From Otatea glauca (lineage: Eukaryota; Streptophyta; Magnoliopsida; Poales; Poaceae): a stretch of 64,000 nucleotides of DNA. The stretch spans positions 28,481,336-28,545,335 of the forward strand of contig CM070722.1 of the NCBI GenBank assembly GCA_036346275.1, written 5' to 3'. Below are positions 1-10,430 of the stretch, one piece after another. Under the pieces are notes generated by a model. The model worked only from the letters and a program-made list of their open reading frames with translations. It ran no database searches and was not told where the DNA came from. The position numbers were made by a program, and so were the translations under genes. Position 1 is the first letter of the stretch; every line of letters starts with the position of its first letter.

Positions 1-323
1 TAGAGTATGGCATATGCTTTTTGTGAAAAGAGTCACTATAGTTGCATGCGTAGTTTTTTTTTTTGAGAGGTACAAGGCGATGCTCACTACCCACGCACAC
101 CATACGCACGTGCATACACCGTTGAACGCGCACGTGTGCCTGTACCTGGGAGTCAAACGTGGGCAGGCCAGCTGTGCTACAGTAGTCTCGGCCAACCTCG
201 GTTCTCTAGTTGCATGCGTAGTTAAGTACTTATATTTGCACATTGGTCCTTGCCAGTATTTTGTTGCTACACTAAGGTTTGTCCTGATTTTTGAATGTAA
301 TTTGTTAAAAGTATGTGTCCTAC
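1..323 (-). other. Intron 1 (part) of the TMEM184/LAZ1-like gene
   Basis: Minus-strand sequence directly downstream of the exon at 324-488. It begins at a GT donor (GTAGGACAC, read from 323 leftwards) and contains no coding segment I recognise. The remaining exons must lie beyond the left edge of the window. The reading frame that appears on the plus strand here has no recognisable domain. Confidence 0.5.
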
Positions 324-488
324 GGCAGGATTGCTGTATGATTTCAGGTGCTGCAGTATGAGCCAGAGCGAGATCAGGAGAGCAACAAGCACAAACGCAG
401 CTCCGATGAGCACGGCAGGGGTGTGCAGGTTCCTATCTAACCCCTGGAAGCTAGAGGATTCACCAGATGCCATCAATTCATTGCGCAT
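324..488 (-). CDS. TMEM184/LAZ1-like (DUF300, OSTalpha-type) membrane protein, first coding exon, partial
   Basis: Fifty-five codons on the minus strand, from an ATG at 488 to a phase-0 splice donor (GCC|GTAGG) at 324/323. A second in-frame ATG at 473 could be the real start and gives an N-terminus beginning MASGESSS. Residues about 24-47 form one strongly hydrophobic segment ending in LWLILQHLKSY. Plant DUF300 proteins (LAZ1 and TMEM184-like, related to organic solute transporter alpha) typically start this way: a first transmembrane helix, then a SLWLILQHL-like motif, then N-P before EQK. The exon breaks exactly after NPA, where EQK would be expected next. The family has about seven transmembrane helices and has been linked to vacuole integrity and hypersensitive cell death in Arabidopsis; that role is family knowledge, not seen here. 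Only the first exon is in the window, so intactness is unknown. Confidence 0.68.
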
Positions 489-1174
489 GCACTCGTCTCT
501 GCAAGAACGGTATACTTAATTAGAAACTCTTTTCTTAGATGCAAGATTAGTTATGCAAAATGCATGCCACGCTGAAACAAACTGAAATTATTCTCATTCC
601 CCATTTTTGTTTTCGCTTCTATTTCCATTTTAGCTGATGCCATTCTCTCAAATCTGATTTGCTGAAAGAATAACTAGATGACGTTGTGCCTATAAACTGA
701 TCACGAACTAGTATCTACCTAGTATACAATGAGTATCAATATATGGTGCAGAGAAACAGTAAATTATGGAGAGGGAAAATGAACACTGCAAGGAAGTGAA
801 GCTGTTGAATAACTACGGAAACGGAATTTACTGATCGGCAAATGTATCAAAACGACCAAACAGAAAGGAGCGTAAAAGAATGCATTATCGCATACATAGT
901 ATGACACAAACCTATCACTTTCGGACAGAATAATTCAACTGTCTGATCTTTCCGGGATGAAATTGCTAAGATATAACCGGACTCTTGGTTTTGGTGGTTG
1001 AGATATAATCGGACTCTTAGTTTTGATAAGCGAACTTCGAAACTACCCCTCAGGATATAAATATAGCACCCATCGTACAAGATAATCTATCTACAATAAA
1101 TAAAGATAAAAGAGTTGAAATCCTCTATATCTTGTGTTCTTCTATTTTATGATTGTTCTCCGGGTGTTCTCAAT
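489..1174. other. 5' flank of the TMEM184-like gene; no gene seen
   Basis: AT-rich sequence upstream of the minus-strand exon at 324-488. It presumably holds the promoter and 5' UTR, but I could not assign a TATA box or start site. Short reading frames on both strands show no domain. It ends where a TRIM-like LTR begins. Confidence 0.4.
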
Positions 1175-1740
1175 TGTAACACAATGTCCCAAATTTCACT
1201 CAAAGCCCAGCCCACCGTGGGGTGGACTTACATATGCATAGCACCCTATTTTTACTTTCGTCCTTGCTTCGTGTAAAAGGATTAACTCGGAGGTGCTATG
1301 TTTAGACCCAATATGCATTATATATTACTACAACTCATTTTAGGTAAGCAATGTGGCACTAATCTCACCACCGCTCTACATAGGCCTCACATTAACGGAC
1401 TGTGGTATTACACTTAGCCTCCTTAAGGATTGACGCCTCTTGGCAGCACATCGTATACACGACAGATACACAAAACCACCCCTTGGTATATGTTCGTGCG
1501 TCTATGCGTCTAGTGCTGGCGCATATGCTATGTTGTGTGACCACTTCGGGCCCATCCATGCCATGCGCCATATGCTCATATTCCTATCCCGTACGTGCCC
1601 GTGCAGCGAAGGTTGATGCTCTGATACCAACTATAACACCTGATCACTTCGTGTGCTCAAGATATTACCACCATTATATTTTTCATCACCTTTACTGTGG
1701 CTTTAACTATAATTTCAGCAACATTCCTAAACATTCCTAA
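1175..1740 (-). mobile_element. TRIM-like miniature LTR retrotransposon, 5' LTR truncated
   Basis: Read on the minus strand. A 238-bp LTR-like unit lies at 1175-1412: its plus-strand ends are TGTAACACAATG and GTATTACA, that is TG...CA with a short imperfect inverted repeat. Next to it is a non-coding internal region of about 220 bp (1413-1631). At its far end this carries a primer-binding-site-like sequence (plus TGATACCA, minus TTGGTATCAGAGC, methionine-initiator tRNA type) at about 1619-1631, and near the LTR a purine-rich tract (minus AATCCTTAAGGAGG). A second LTR starts at 1632 (TATAACACCTGATC) but diverges from the other copies after about 30 bp. Internal region and LTR match the array at 61,615-62,742. 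TRIMs are non-coding and depend on other elements for mobility. Confidence 0.55.
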
Positions 1741-2376
1741 ACGAACCTGATCAAGACACAAGAGAGAGAGATGACTCAGTACTGGGATAGAGTGAAGACT
1801 TGGGAACCCAATACTGAACCACACGACGCCTCAGTACCGACCACGTAAGAAGACGGACTCGAGTGTCTCTCGACGTTTAACTCTAACAAGATCAAGAGCA
1901 ACTCTAGTAGATGATCTAGGAGTGGCCCGGGTTGGCATGCCGTGGTGCAAAAGCCGAGCCACCCGGTGAGGCTTCCTAAATCTCCTACCGAGAAACACCT
2001 CACGCCTGATATCTACCTCGAAGGGAAAAACGAGGAATATCAAAAGGACGGCGGAAAGACCGACTCTGAACAGCTCCAAGGCTAAAACTCGAAGAACCAA
2101 AGATGAAAACCGAGTCACGGGCGACGCCCAAAAACAAAGCGACTCTCTAACTGTCTAGAAAGCAAGTGTGTGCCTTATGAGCACTCAAAGTCCGGGATGA
2201 CCTGAATACCCCTAAGAGCGACAACACGCTCACGCCGAGTGATCTTAGCGTCTCAGGCGAAATCTACTAGGTGACCATCCTTCTTACGGAAGGTGCATGT
2301 ACTTCGCCTTGCTAGAGGCGAAGCAACAGAGTAACACCCTTCAGTCGGTCAAGTCCTATGGACAACCCCAAGAGAC
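1741..2376. other. Transposon-derived sequence, no gene recognised
   Basis: Lies between the TRIM-like element and the Copia gag remnant. On the minus strand it is downstream of gag, where protease and integrase would be expected in an intact Copia element, but no such motif is visible. Probably part of a rearranged or deleted Copia internal region or another inserted fragment. The reading frames at 1776-2003 and 1831-2118 (minus) have no recognisable domain. Confidence 0.35.
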
Positions 2377-4514
2377 CTAAACTTGGTGGTGCTCACACCT
2401 GGGAGCTACCACAATCTCACCACTCTTGGAGCCGTTCACAATGGTGGGAGGATGCGCCTGAGCGTGCTCCAAGGGATCAAATCCTAGACCTTGATTGAAT
2501 CTACTAATCTTGGATTGGTCTAGAATAAGATTGAGCTTCTTCTTGCCTCCAACAAACTTCTCGAGAGTGCTCATAAGATACTGGCAATCTCGAAAGAAAG
2601 AAGCACAAGAAGAACAGGGGGAAGAAGAAGAAGAAGAACCAGAAAGATGAGCTCTCTCAACACGTGCATTTTTCTCCCTCAGCACGGCTGCCTCAATCTT
2701 GAGGTCCTCACAAGAAACACAAGACGTATTTCTAATTCTATGGGCTTGGTCTTCTAATTTCTTCCTAAGCTCGACATGGATTTTATCCAAGTTCCCCTCA
2801 ATCACAGAACATCGCAAGCAACTTTCTTGTGACTTATCTAGTAAGTCCTTAGCAAGTTTAGCACACTTGATATTTAAGAATTCATTGTCAAGTTTTAGTT
2901 GCCTACAACCCTCACATGAGCTGACTGGTTCCTTAGAAGCATGCATTTCAAGTTCATCGTTTCTAGAAGAAAGCTTCCTAAGGTGATCGCTCATGGCATC
3001 AATTTCGGCAAGCAATTTAGGGCAATTAGCACAAGGAGTAGAGTGAGCATGAAGAAAACTAGCATCTCTGAATGAGTATCAATGATTCATTGCTAGCATT
3101 CTTCAACCTAAGACTATCTAGTTCAGACAACACACTATCATGCATAGTCCTTAGGTTCTCTAACTCCACAAGCAAAGCATCACACAAAGTACAGTCATCA
3201 GTGACTCGGGAGGGAGAAGATCTAAGTGAAGCTAACTCCCGAATCAAGGTACCTACTTCCTTTTCTAACTCAGAACACCTCGACCTAGCTTTAGCATGAA
3301 ACTTGCCTAATTTACAGAAGGCAGCATTTAATTCGTCGTAGGTGGGTACCTCGTCCGAGTCATTTGTCTGACTCGGAGTCGCTTGCTTCAATGGCGCCGC
3401 CATGAAGCACATACCGAAGAAGTCGTCGCGCTCTTCTTCACTTGCGGTTCATCCTCGCCTTCGTCGCTCCACGTCTCCGAGTCGGAGAGCTCGATATCAT
3501 CTAGCGCGGCGAGGACCCGATGAAAGAGCTTCTTGTTCTTGGCAAAGTTGTGGTACTTCTTCTTCGCCGGCTCACGAGCTGGGGCCTTCTTGTTGCGGTT
3601 CTTGTCGGTGTAGTCGTTCTTGCCCGAACCGCCTTTTTCGTTTTTGCCTTTCTCCAGCTTGGGACAGTTTGCTCGAATGTGGTTGGGGCCACCACACTCG
3701 AAACAGATGATCATCCCACCTCTCTTCCTCTCTCTCACTCTCTTGTATGCATATGAAAATTTGCGAGCAAGAAGAGCAAGCTCATTTTCTGGAAATTTTT
3801 CCAGTTGGTCATCGCTTAGCTCGCAAAGGGCGGAGAGAGAGAAACCAACAGAAGAATCAGAAAGAGAGGATCCAATGGGATCAGTGACCAAAGCCATCGA
3901 CTAAGACTTCGTCTTCCGCGAGACGACATCGATCTCATGAGTCTTGAGGCGGGAATAAAGCCCATCAAGAGTCAAGGTCGACAGGTCGGTGGTGTCCTTG
4001 ATGGTGGTCACTTTCATTTCCCAAACACGAAGATCAAGTGCGGTCAAGAAATGTCGAGCATTATCCGAGTCAGGGTATATGCAACCGACTGCTCGGAGGT
4101 CGCTCAAAATCTTCGTAAACCGACCAAAGCACTCGTCAAGACTCTCACCACCGCGGTTGTTCAAACTTGTTGAACTCACGCTTGAATTGGTCCTGTCGAA
4201 CCGTCTTGATTTGGGTAGTGCCCACATGATAAGCATCGAGGGTCACCCAAATCTCATGAGCAGAACGAAGGTGAGAAATCCTATCATACTCACTGCGGCT
4301 AAGACCCTGTATGAGGATGTTCCTTGCTTTAGCGTCGCCTCAACGCCACCATATTTCCGCCGTGACGTTTTCATCGCGAGGAACCTCATACGGAGTTTCA
4401 CCTTCGCCATATCGAAGCCACAGGCGTGATGTATGACTCCATCCGCGATTTCCAAAACGAAAAATCAACTCCAGCAAAAATGGGAGGTTTGGTGGAATAC
4501 TTGTCCATCGCCAT
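2377..4514 (-). pseudogene. Copia gag polyprotein remnant with CCHC zinc knuckle
   Basis: Starts at an ATG at 4514 (MAMDKYSTKPP, the usual N-terminus of this gag type) and continues through several frames. The middle part (minus 3901-4236) has the UBN2/gag signature ESLDECFGRFTKILSDL. The next part (minus 3388-3897) carries a CCHC knuckle, CFECGGPNHIRANCPK, followed by a basic and then an acidic stretch. The last two blocks (minus 3059-3412 and 2377-3015) are coiled-coil-like with paired Cys motifs (SCEGC, CLRCS, SCEDL), typical of long gags in this lineage. Frame changes near 4400, 4240, 3900, 3400 and 3050 break it. Gag would form the virus-like particle shell; this copy cannot make an intact one. 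Confidence 0.75.
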
Positions 4515-4551
4515 GGCTCTTGAGACCGGTCAAGATCTAGAAAGAGCAGAA

Positions 4552-4566
4552 CCGGCTCTGATACCA
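4552..4566 (-). other. Primer binding site (initiator Met tRNA type) of the Copia element
   Basis: The minus strand reads TGGTATCAGAGCCGG two bases inside the LTR end. This is complementary to the 3' end of plant initiator methionine tRNA and is the standard minus-strand DNA primer site of many plant LTR retrotransposons. It fixes the element's orientation. Confidence 0.8.
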
Positions 4567-4568
4567 AT

Positions 4569-6790
4569 TGAAAGATCGAAAAAGGCGACTAGAGGGGGGT
4601 GAATAGGAGCCAAATAAAATTTTCGAATAAACTCTCCCCCTAGAATTCAAACCACCAAAAGACCAGAAAGAAACCTGCACTGGTCGGGTATCTCTGGTCG
4701 GATGAGCAGTACCCCGACCTCACAGAGGTCGGATGAGCAAGACTTTCGGGTGAATAGTGTTGGGTGAATAATAAAATCAGCACGATCTCAAAAGCAGAAA
4801 TCGATGTAGCTTTTGATCGGCTGATCCAAAAACAGTGAAAATTGGTGTGCACCTCCCAAAGGATGTCAGGAACCTATTTCAATCAACAATCGAAGGAATT
4901 AATACCAAGGTTCCGTCCTTTTCAGTTTAACAAATGCAACACCAAAAACAGAGTCACGAACACAGACTTCACCCCTAACTTGCTGGTGGGAGTTGATGGT
5001 CAGAAATCCTTGGATGACTGTCCACAAATCATAGCAAGTAAGTACACGAAGAAACAACCCTTCAAACAAATAGAAACACTATCTGAAAACTAGTCACAGA
5101 ATTTGGTTTCTTGCAAAACTGAATAGAAGTGGTTGTAGATTGCCTAGATGATTGGGATATGATCTATAGAAGATTCATCCAGCAATGTTTCATCCTTGGC
5201 AACAAGAACCAGAAGCCAATCAAGACTAAAGAACTGCAAGTCACACGTTTACGCACTTTAAGAACACACAGATTTACTAACATGCAACAAGAATGCAAGG
5301 ATTGCCTAGATGATTGAAAGCACCAAGTCCAGAGAAGAGTTCATCAATCATGAATTTCAACAAAGACTCAATAGCATGTAGAAGGAGATGAGGCAAATCC
5401 AAATTACGTAAAGTAAATTGCAAGTAAGTAAATGCAAAATTTAGATAACAGAATTTACGTGCGTAATGTAAATACGTAAGGGAAATGAAACAAGAATATA
5501 AATGAAGAACATTTCATTTACGGAAGGAGGTTTACAAAGCCTCACAACAAAGTGGGCAAAACTCAAATGAGCGGCAAAAACCTCGGAACCTTCAGGAGGG
5601 AGGCGCCACTACCCTCTATTTATAGTGACACAGGATCAATTCCCACCTTTGGATGTCCTGCTTCAATCCTAAGCCAACATCCAAGAGCCAGGATTTGATC
5701 CTTACACTGCCTCTCAACAACTCTCAACTACTCACGACACTTTCCTCACTGCTCAACCCCTACAGGAGATACCCTCTCCCGCCTATGTATATGTGCTTGG
5801 ACCACCTACCACCCTTGGATGAGCCTCTAAACCCTAGAGCACTCTATCAAGGGTGAGATTTTACCCACTCACACAGCTATGCATGGGCTCACCAAACCCA
5901 ACAACACAACAGTTTTGCACGCTTTTCAACTCACACTAACTTGACCCACTACTCTATCTTCCCGACCGCGATCCAACGGTCCTCCTTGATCGAGCGGCCC
6001 AAGTTAGCATCTCATCCATTCCTTTGTCTTCTCGGCTTGCGGCTACTCCACGGCCTTAGTCATCTTTGGCGACACCTTGATCATCTGGACCTCAGCTCTC
6101 CCAGCCTAGTCCTGATCCCCTTCGCCTCACCATGACCTAGCTCCAAAGTCCTGCAACCATTATAGACAAGGAAACCACATCACATAGCAATGTCCAACAA
6201 CACATATCCATCTCAACAGACAGATATACACTACGCTGACCAGCAAAACCCCGACCACACGTGGTCTGACCACTGGTCTCCATCCCGACCAATCGAGGTC
6301 TGTTCACTGGTCTCCGACTCAATCACTCGGAGTCTCAACCATTCGGAGTTGGACGACCCAACCACTCGGGGTCGGACGACTGGTCTCCAACCAGCCAAAG
6401 CCCTGACCACTCAGGTCGGACGACCCGACCACTCGGGGTCGGACGACTGATCTCCGACCAGCCAAAGCCTCGACCACTCAGGTCGGACGACCCGACCACT
6501 CGTGGTCGGTCGACTGGTCTCCGACCAGCCAAAGCCTCGACCACTCAGGTCGGACGACCCGACCACTCGTGGTCGGACGACTGGTCTCTGACCAACCAAA
6601 TCTCCGACCACTCGGGGTCAGACGACCCGACCACTCGAGGTCGGACGACTGGTCTCCAACTAGCCAAAGCCTTAAACCCGGTAGACCAACACTCAAATTG
6701 CTTCAAATCCAAATCAATTTAAAACAACACAAGCTCAAAACTCATCAATTACTCATCACACACAAGGATAGACCTCCACATGGTCTTTCA
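4569..6790 (-). repeat. 5' LTR of the Copia element, 2,222 bp
   Basis: On the plus strand it begins TGAAAGATCG (4569) and ends GGTCTTTCA (6790), so both strands start TGAAAG, a six-base terminal inverted repeat. The primer binding site lies just to the left, making this the 5' LTR of a minus-strand element. It contains a 67-bp minisatellite (6310-6675) and, near its left end, shorter GGTCGGATGAGC repeats (4685-4735). The reading frames inside are repeat translations, not genes. Confidence 0.75.
6310..6675. repeat. 67-bp GC-rich minisatellite inside the Copia LTR
   Basis: About five and a half copies of a 67-bp unit. The anchor CCAGCCAAAG starts at 6391 and 6458, with CCAGCC at 6525 and degenerate anchors at 6592 and 6660. 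Each unit contains two diverged copies of a GACCACTCGGGGTCGGACGAC-like half-unit. Overlapping reading frames in this stretch are by-products of the repeat. Confidence 0.85.
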
Positions 6791-7899
6791 TAGATGCATT
6801 ATTACGGAGTGTGATATAGGATTATTGTGTACTAGCGGGTACCAAAAAGTTAAAATCGTGCTTCAGTTTCACCCGTCTTTGCCAGAAGGCCCTCCACGAG
6901 CTTTGTACACTTCTAACGACCTACATGATTCCAAAAGTTAGCCTTGGCCATCCCAAGAGCAATGTACACCTTAAACAACCTACATGAGAGTTATCTATGG
7001 AGGAAACATGATTACCTGTCGAGTAATTTTGCGATTGGCTTCAAGTCGTGGCTGCCGCTCTATAAGGAGTCAAGGTACATAACCCGGTTCTTCTTGGTTC
7101 AATTACAATTACAATCTAGTGAAACCTACACAGGTATGCCGCCATGGTCATTCAACCTAACTTTGAGTTGCATGTACAGTACAAATCAAAGTATAACAAG
7201 TAGTGCAGCACTTACCCCGGGTTGTGTGGTAAAAGTATGTACTCTTTATATTTTTGAGCCACCAATGCCTCGTCCACGTATTCATCGATGAATTTTAAAT
7301 TTTTATCCATTGTTTGCTTCAAGACTATGTGTGGGTCGAGGAAACCCACCGGTTGTTTGTTCTTTTTCGCTTTATGGATCATGTGTGTGTGTGTATATCG
7401 ATATTACATGAATGTAGAATGTGATTATACAAACTTACAATGTCCGGCATCTCATGAGCACGGTGTCGAGGGCTTCGAGGTTGAAGAGATCGAACAAGTC
7501 CTTGAAGTCGACTGTGAAGAAGCCCCCCGATGATTGGTTGAACAGATGTTTGTGCTTGAAGCCGATCGAGATACTCGATATACATTGTGGCACTGGCTTG
7601 TTGGCTTATTCCATGTACCAATCATACAATCTAAGGCTAGCCATTGTAAGGTTTATTAGGCACTCTCCCTTACTAAGGGCTCTCCTAGATTATATAGCTG
7701 GGCCAACAGGGCAATCAGATAGTCAAGGTCCTTCATGATCTGCATTGATTTGCCCTTATCTTGCTTTCTATCTACTAAAGGGAGTCTTCACGGGAGACGA
7801 GTGGGCATGATCCCACGCAAAGGCCTATGATGCACGTGGCATGGTAGCTAATTTAGTGGCTTACTGAGGTGCAGCAGGCGACTCCAGTAATGCAGGTGA
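6791..7899. other. Probable CACTA-derived sequence, no confident exon
   Basis: Between the Copia LTR and the CACTA second-ORF remnant. If the element continues leftwards, the 3' part of its minus-strand gene and its left terminal repeat should be here or further left. I see neither a CACTA end nor the sub-terminal repeats found at 23.3-23.7 kb, so the left end is probably lost or displaced by the Copia insertion. Confidence 0.3.
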
Positions 7900-9490
7900 C
7901 TTTGGGAGTGCGGGTATTTTAGGTGCTGGAGGATGGGCGTCCAGGAAGATATCGTTGTTGGGTCATTGGATCTATGTGCCAATGGCATTCCCTAGTGTCA
8001 CGATCTCGCCGTTTGTGGGCATCTGTAGCGTGACGGCCTTAAAAATATCATGTACATTGTCCACACTAACCTTTGTGAAACTTGACACTACCTGGGTACC
8101 GTGCACCAGCGCCCCTTGACTGGATGGATACGGGAGCCCCAAGCAGGCTGAAGGGCAACAGAGCCATTGGCAAGCCTCACTTGAAGAGTGCACCGCATGG
8201 CCTCCTACATAAGGTACACAATTAGCTAAGACGTACAACAACTATATCTATGGAGCATTCAAGAGATACATATTAGTACCTTGATGTCACATACACGAAA
8301 TTTTTCGTCTTCATCTGTGTGAGCGGCGGACGCACAGCTACTCTTACAGGTAGTGGGGCTGAACTACATACATACATCGAGGACTTACGTGGTCCGTCTC
8401 TCATAATTATTCATCCTTTCCTCGACGCTTGTTATCTGATTACTGAATTCATCTCTCAGCCTTTCCTTAATCTTCTCTACAAGCCGTTCCTCGCGCTCAA
8501 CTTTGGCTCTCTTCCTACTCTGGTATTTGTCAGAGTCGTTTGGGAATCCGGTTTTTTAGGTAACAGAAACCCCTTTATCTCGCGTGCGACCAAGGTGTTC
8601 CTTGCTTCCCAAGACTATGGAGAGTATATCTTTCTCCTTGTCTGGCAAAAAGAGCTATCGAAAGATTGTGTACTTAATACTACTTGCAAGATCCCGACAT
8701 GTTATTTGACTTATGAAGTTATAGACTAATTACAAAGTTGGTAGTTTGATATCTTACTAGGCGTTAACACACTTCCTCGTCCGTGGGGTTTGTAAAGGAC
8801 ACGGTGCCAAAAGACGTGGCATATGACCTTGCTCATCGCCAGTTTCGGACGTGCTCGTCAACGATCAATGCAAATGGCAGGGAGGCCTCCTCATCTTCCC
8901 TCCTCCATTGCGTGCTCTTAATCGTGTACCCAGTGGTGCCAAGTTTGTGGGAGTGGGTATTCCTTGCTTGGAGGACCTTATGCGCTTCACTTTGACGCAT
9001 GAATTCTTCCGTTGTCTTCATCTCAACAAATGTTTGCCATACGTCCTCATCACTGAACCCATACTTAGAGAAAGGAGCCCTGTCCTTCTTGGTGTATTCT
9101 GTGACGAGCTTGCTCTTGAAGTTCTTCCACACCTTTCCTGCCACTAGCAGTGCATATCGTCGCACTAGGCGCACAGATTATTTAGGGATCTCGAACGATG
9201 CAAAAATTTCTGTTAGCAGGTTATTGCACTCCTCGTCGGTAGGCAACTTCCAGGTTGGACAGGTGATGGGGACCCGTTCCTATCCAACTATCCCGCACAA
9301 TGTCCGGAATGTTATCGCTGCCTTCCTCGGTTTGGTAGGGGCCCCATCCTGTGGATTGACCGCTGTGATGGTATATCGGTCCGTGGGCCTTTTATTTGCT
9401 CATCTTGGACCGCGAGTCGGTTTTCCTTTCATTGGCTCATCACATCCTTTCGATGATGAGGAATTAGAGGATGTCATCTTCTTTTTAACT
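7900..9490 (-). pseudogene. CACTA (En/Spm) second-ORF remnant with plant Transposase_24-type domain
   Basis: Minus strand. The conserved block (about 8833-9174) contains KVWKNFKSKLVTEYTKK, then PFSKYGF, then ARNTHSHKLGTTGY, the order seen in the plant Ptta/En/Spm transposase family (Transposase_24). Upstream, to about 9490, a low-complexity serine-rich start leads into RGPR and PITCPTWKLP, also typical. Downstream, the block at 7972-8241 ends EIVTLGNAIGT, resembling the family's C-terminal region. In-frame stops (for example before ERVPI, a TGG-to-TAG pattern) and frame changes break it. In intact CACTA elements this ORF lies downstream of TNP2 and encodes a TNPD-like accessory protein that binds the element's ends. 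The order here fits: a TNP2 fragment lies upstream on the same strand at 22.0-22.7 kb. Confidence 0.65.
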
Positions 9491-10430
9491 AGACTGTGAC
9501 AGGTATTAAAATATCAGGCCAGTTGGCAAATCAACATTATAATAAGAAAGGAGATGAAAGTTCTACAAATGTTCATATTTTAAGATGGATGTGCTACAAT
9601 AAGATGGATGTTTCTTTACTCTTTACTCTATTTCAGAAATATCTATCTAATGATAAAAGAAGAAGAACAAAGAAAATAAACTAAGTGTCTGGACACTCAT
9701 CACCCCTCGAGACTACGCGCTCGAGCCGCGTCTAACCTATAAACAAACATTTAAACAACGATAAAAAGAATATTGTAAGAAGAATGATAAAAGAAACTTG
9801 GTGTTCGAGCACCAAGAACTCCTTGAGACCTCGCACTCAAGAACGCTTGGATCCACACGTGCAAAGCATACCACGGACCAAGCGTTCTGGAGTATTTCCT
9901 AACCTTAAGCCCTATTTGTATTTGCTGTACTCAGCTATTTACACACACAAATATATACACACACATTCATATTGGGCTATTGAAATTGCAAACAAATGAA
10001 ATTGGCGTAATGATCTCATATAGAGTGTTTTTAGGTATTTAAGTATGTACTTTGAATGACAGAGTGCTCTAAGGTGTCAGGCTTCTAAAGGTTAGACCTT
10101 CAACCTCCTCGCCACAAGGTGTAAGGCTGCTAGAGATAAATCTTCTACCTCCACTACACCTAGGGTCAAATAATCACAATTGAACTTAAATAATTAACCA
10201 AGCAAATAAGGCCTTGAACTCTTACCTTCCTAAATTATGCACTATATGGTATTTAGAGTCAATTTCACTATCCAAGTGCATTACAATGAGTACTGAATAA
10301 ATTGATCAAGCTAAAAGATAGTGAAGCAATTCTTTCTTAGCATTAATAGGAAGCAATTAATACAATCAGTTCAAGGTCAGATTTACAAGTTTAATTGTTT
10401 TAATTCATCAAGGACCCATTGCATCATAGG
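9491..10430. other. Flank between CACTA remnant and Gypsy 5' LTR; no gene seen
   Basis: AT-rich, with stop codons in all frames. The missing two thirds of TNP2 would be expected here if the Gypsy element had simply inserted, but no TNP2 motif is visible, so that part was deleted or lies elsewhere. Confidence 0.35.

Larger units (their letters stand above)
2377..6790 (-). mobile_element. Truncated Ty1/Copia retrotransposon (SIRE/Maximus-like): 5' LTR plus gag, no pol
   Basis: Minus-strand element. Its right part is a 2.2-kb LTR (4569-6790), followed leftwards by a primer binding site (4552-4566) and a broken gag reading frame (2377-4514). No protease, integrase, reverse transcriptase or second LTR follows, so this is a 5' fragment. 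LTR type (TGAAAG...CTTTCA ends, and the CACCCCCCTCTAG motif next to the primer binding site when read on the minus strand) and gag type suggest the SIRE/Maximus lineage; the lineage is inference. It separates the TRIM-like element from the CACTA remnant to the right. Confidence 0.75.

Noticed and set aside
2699..4429. Plus-strand ORFs opposite the Copia gag
   Set aside because: Antisense shadows of the gag remnant, which has a zinc knuckle on the minus strand.
6137..6793. Set of 60-85-codon ORFs rich in WSD/GRP repeats
   Set aside because: Translations of the 67-bp minisatellite.
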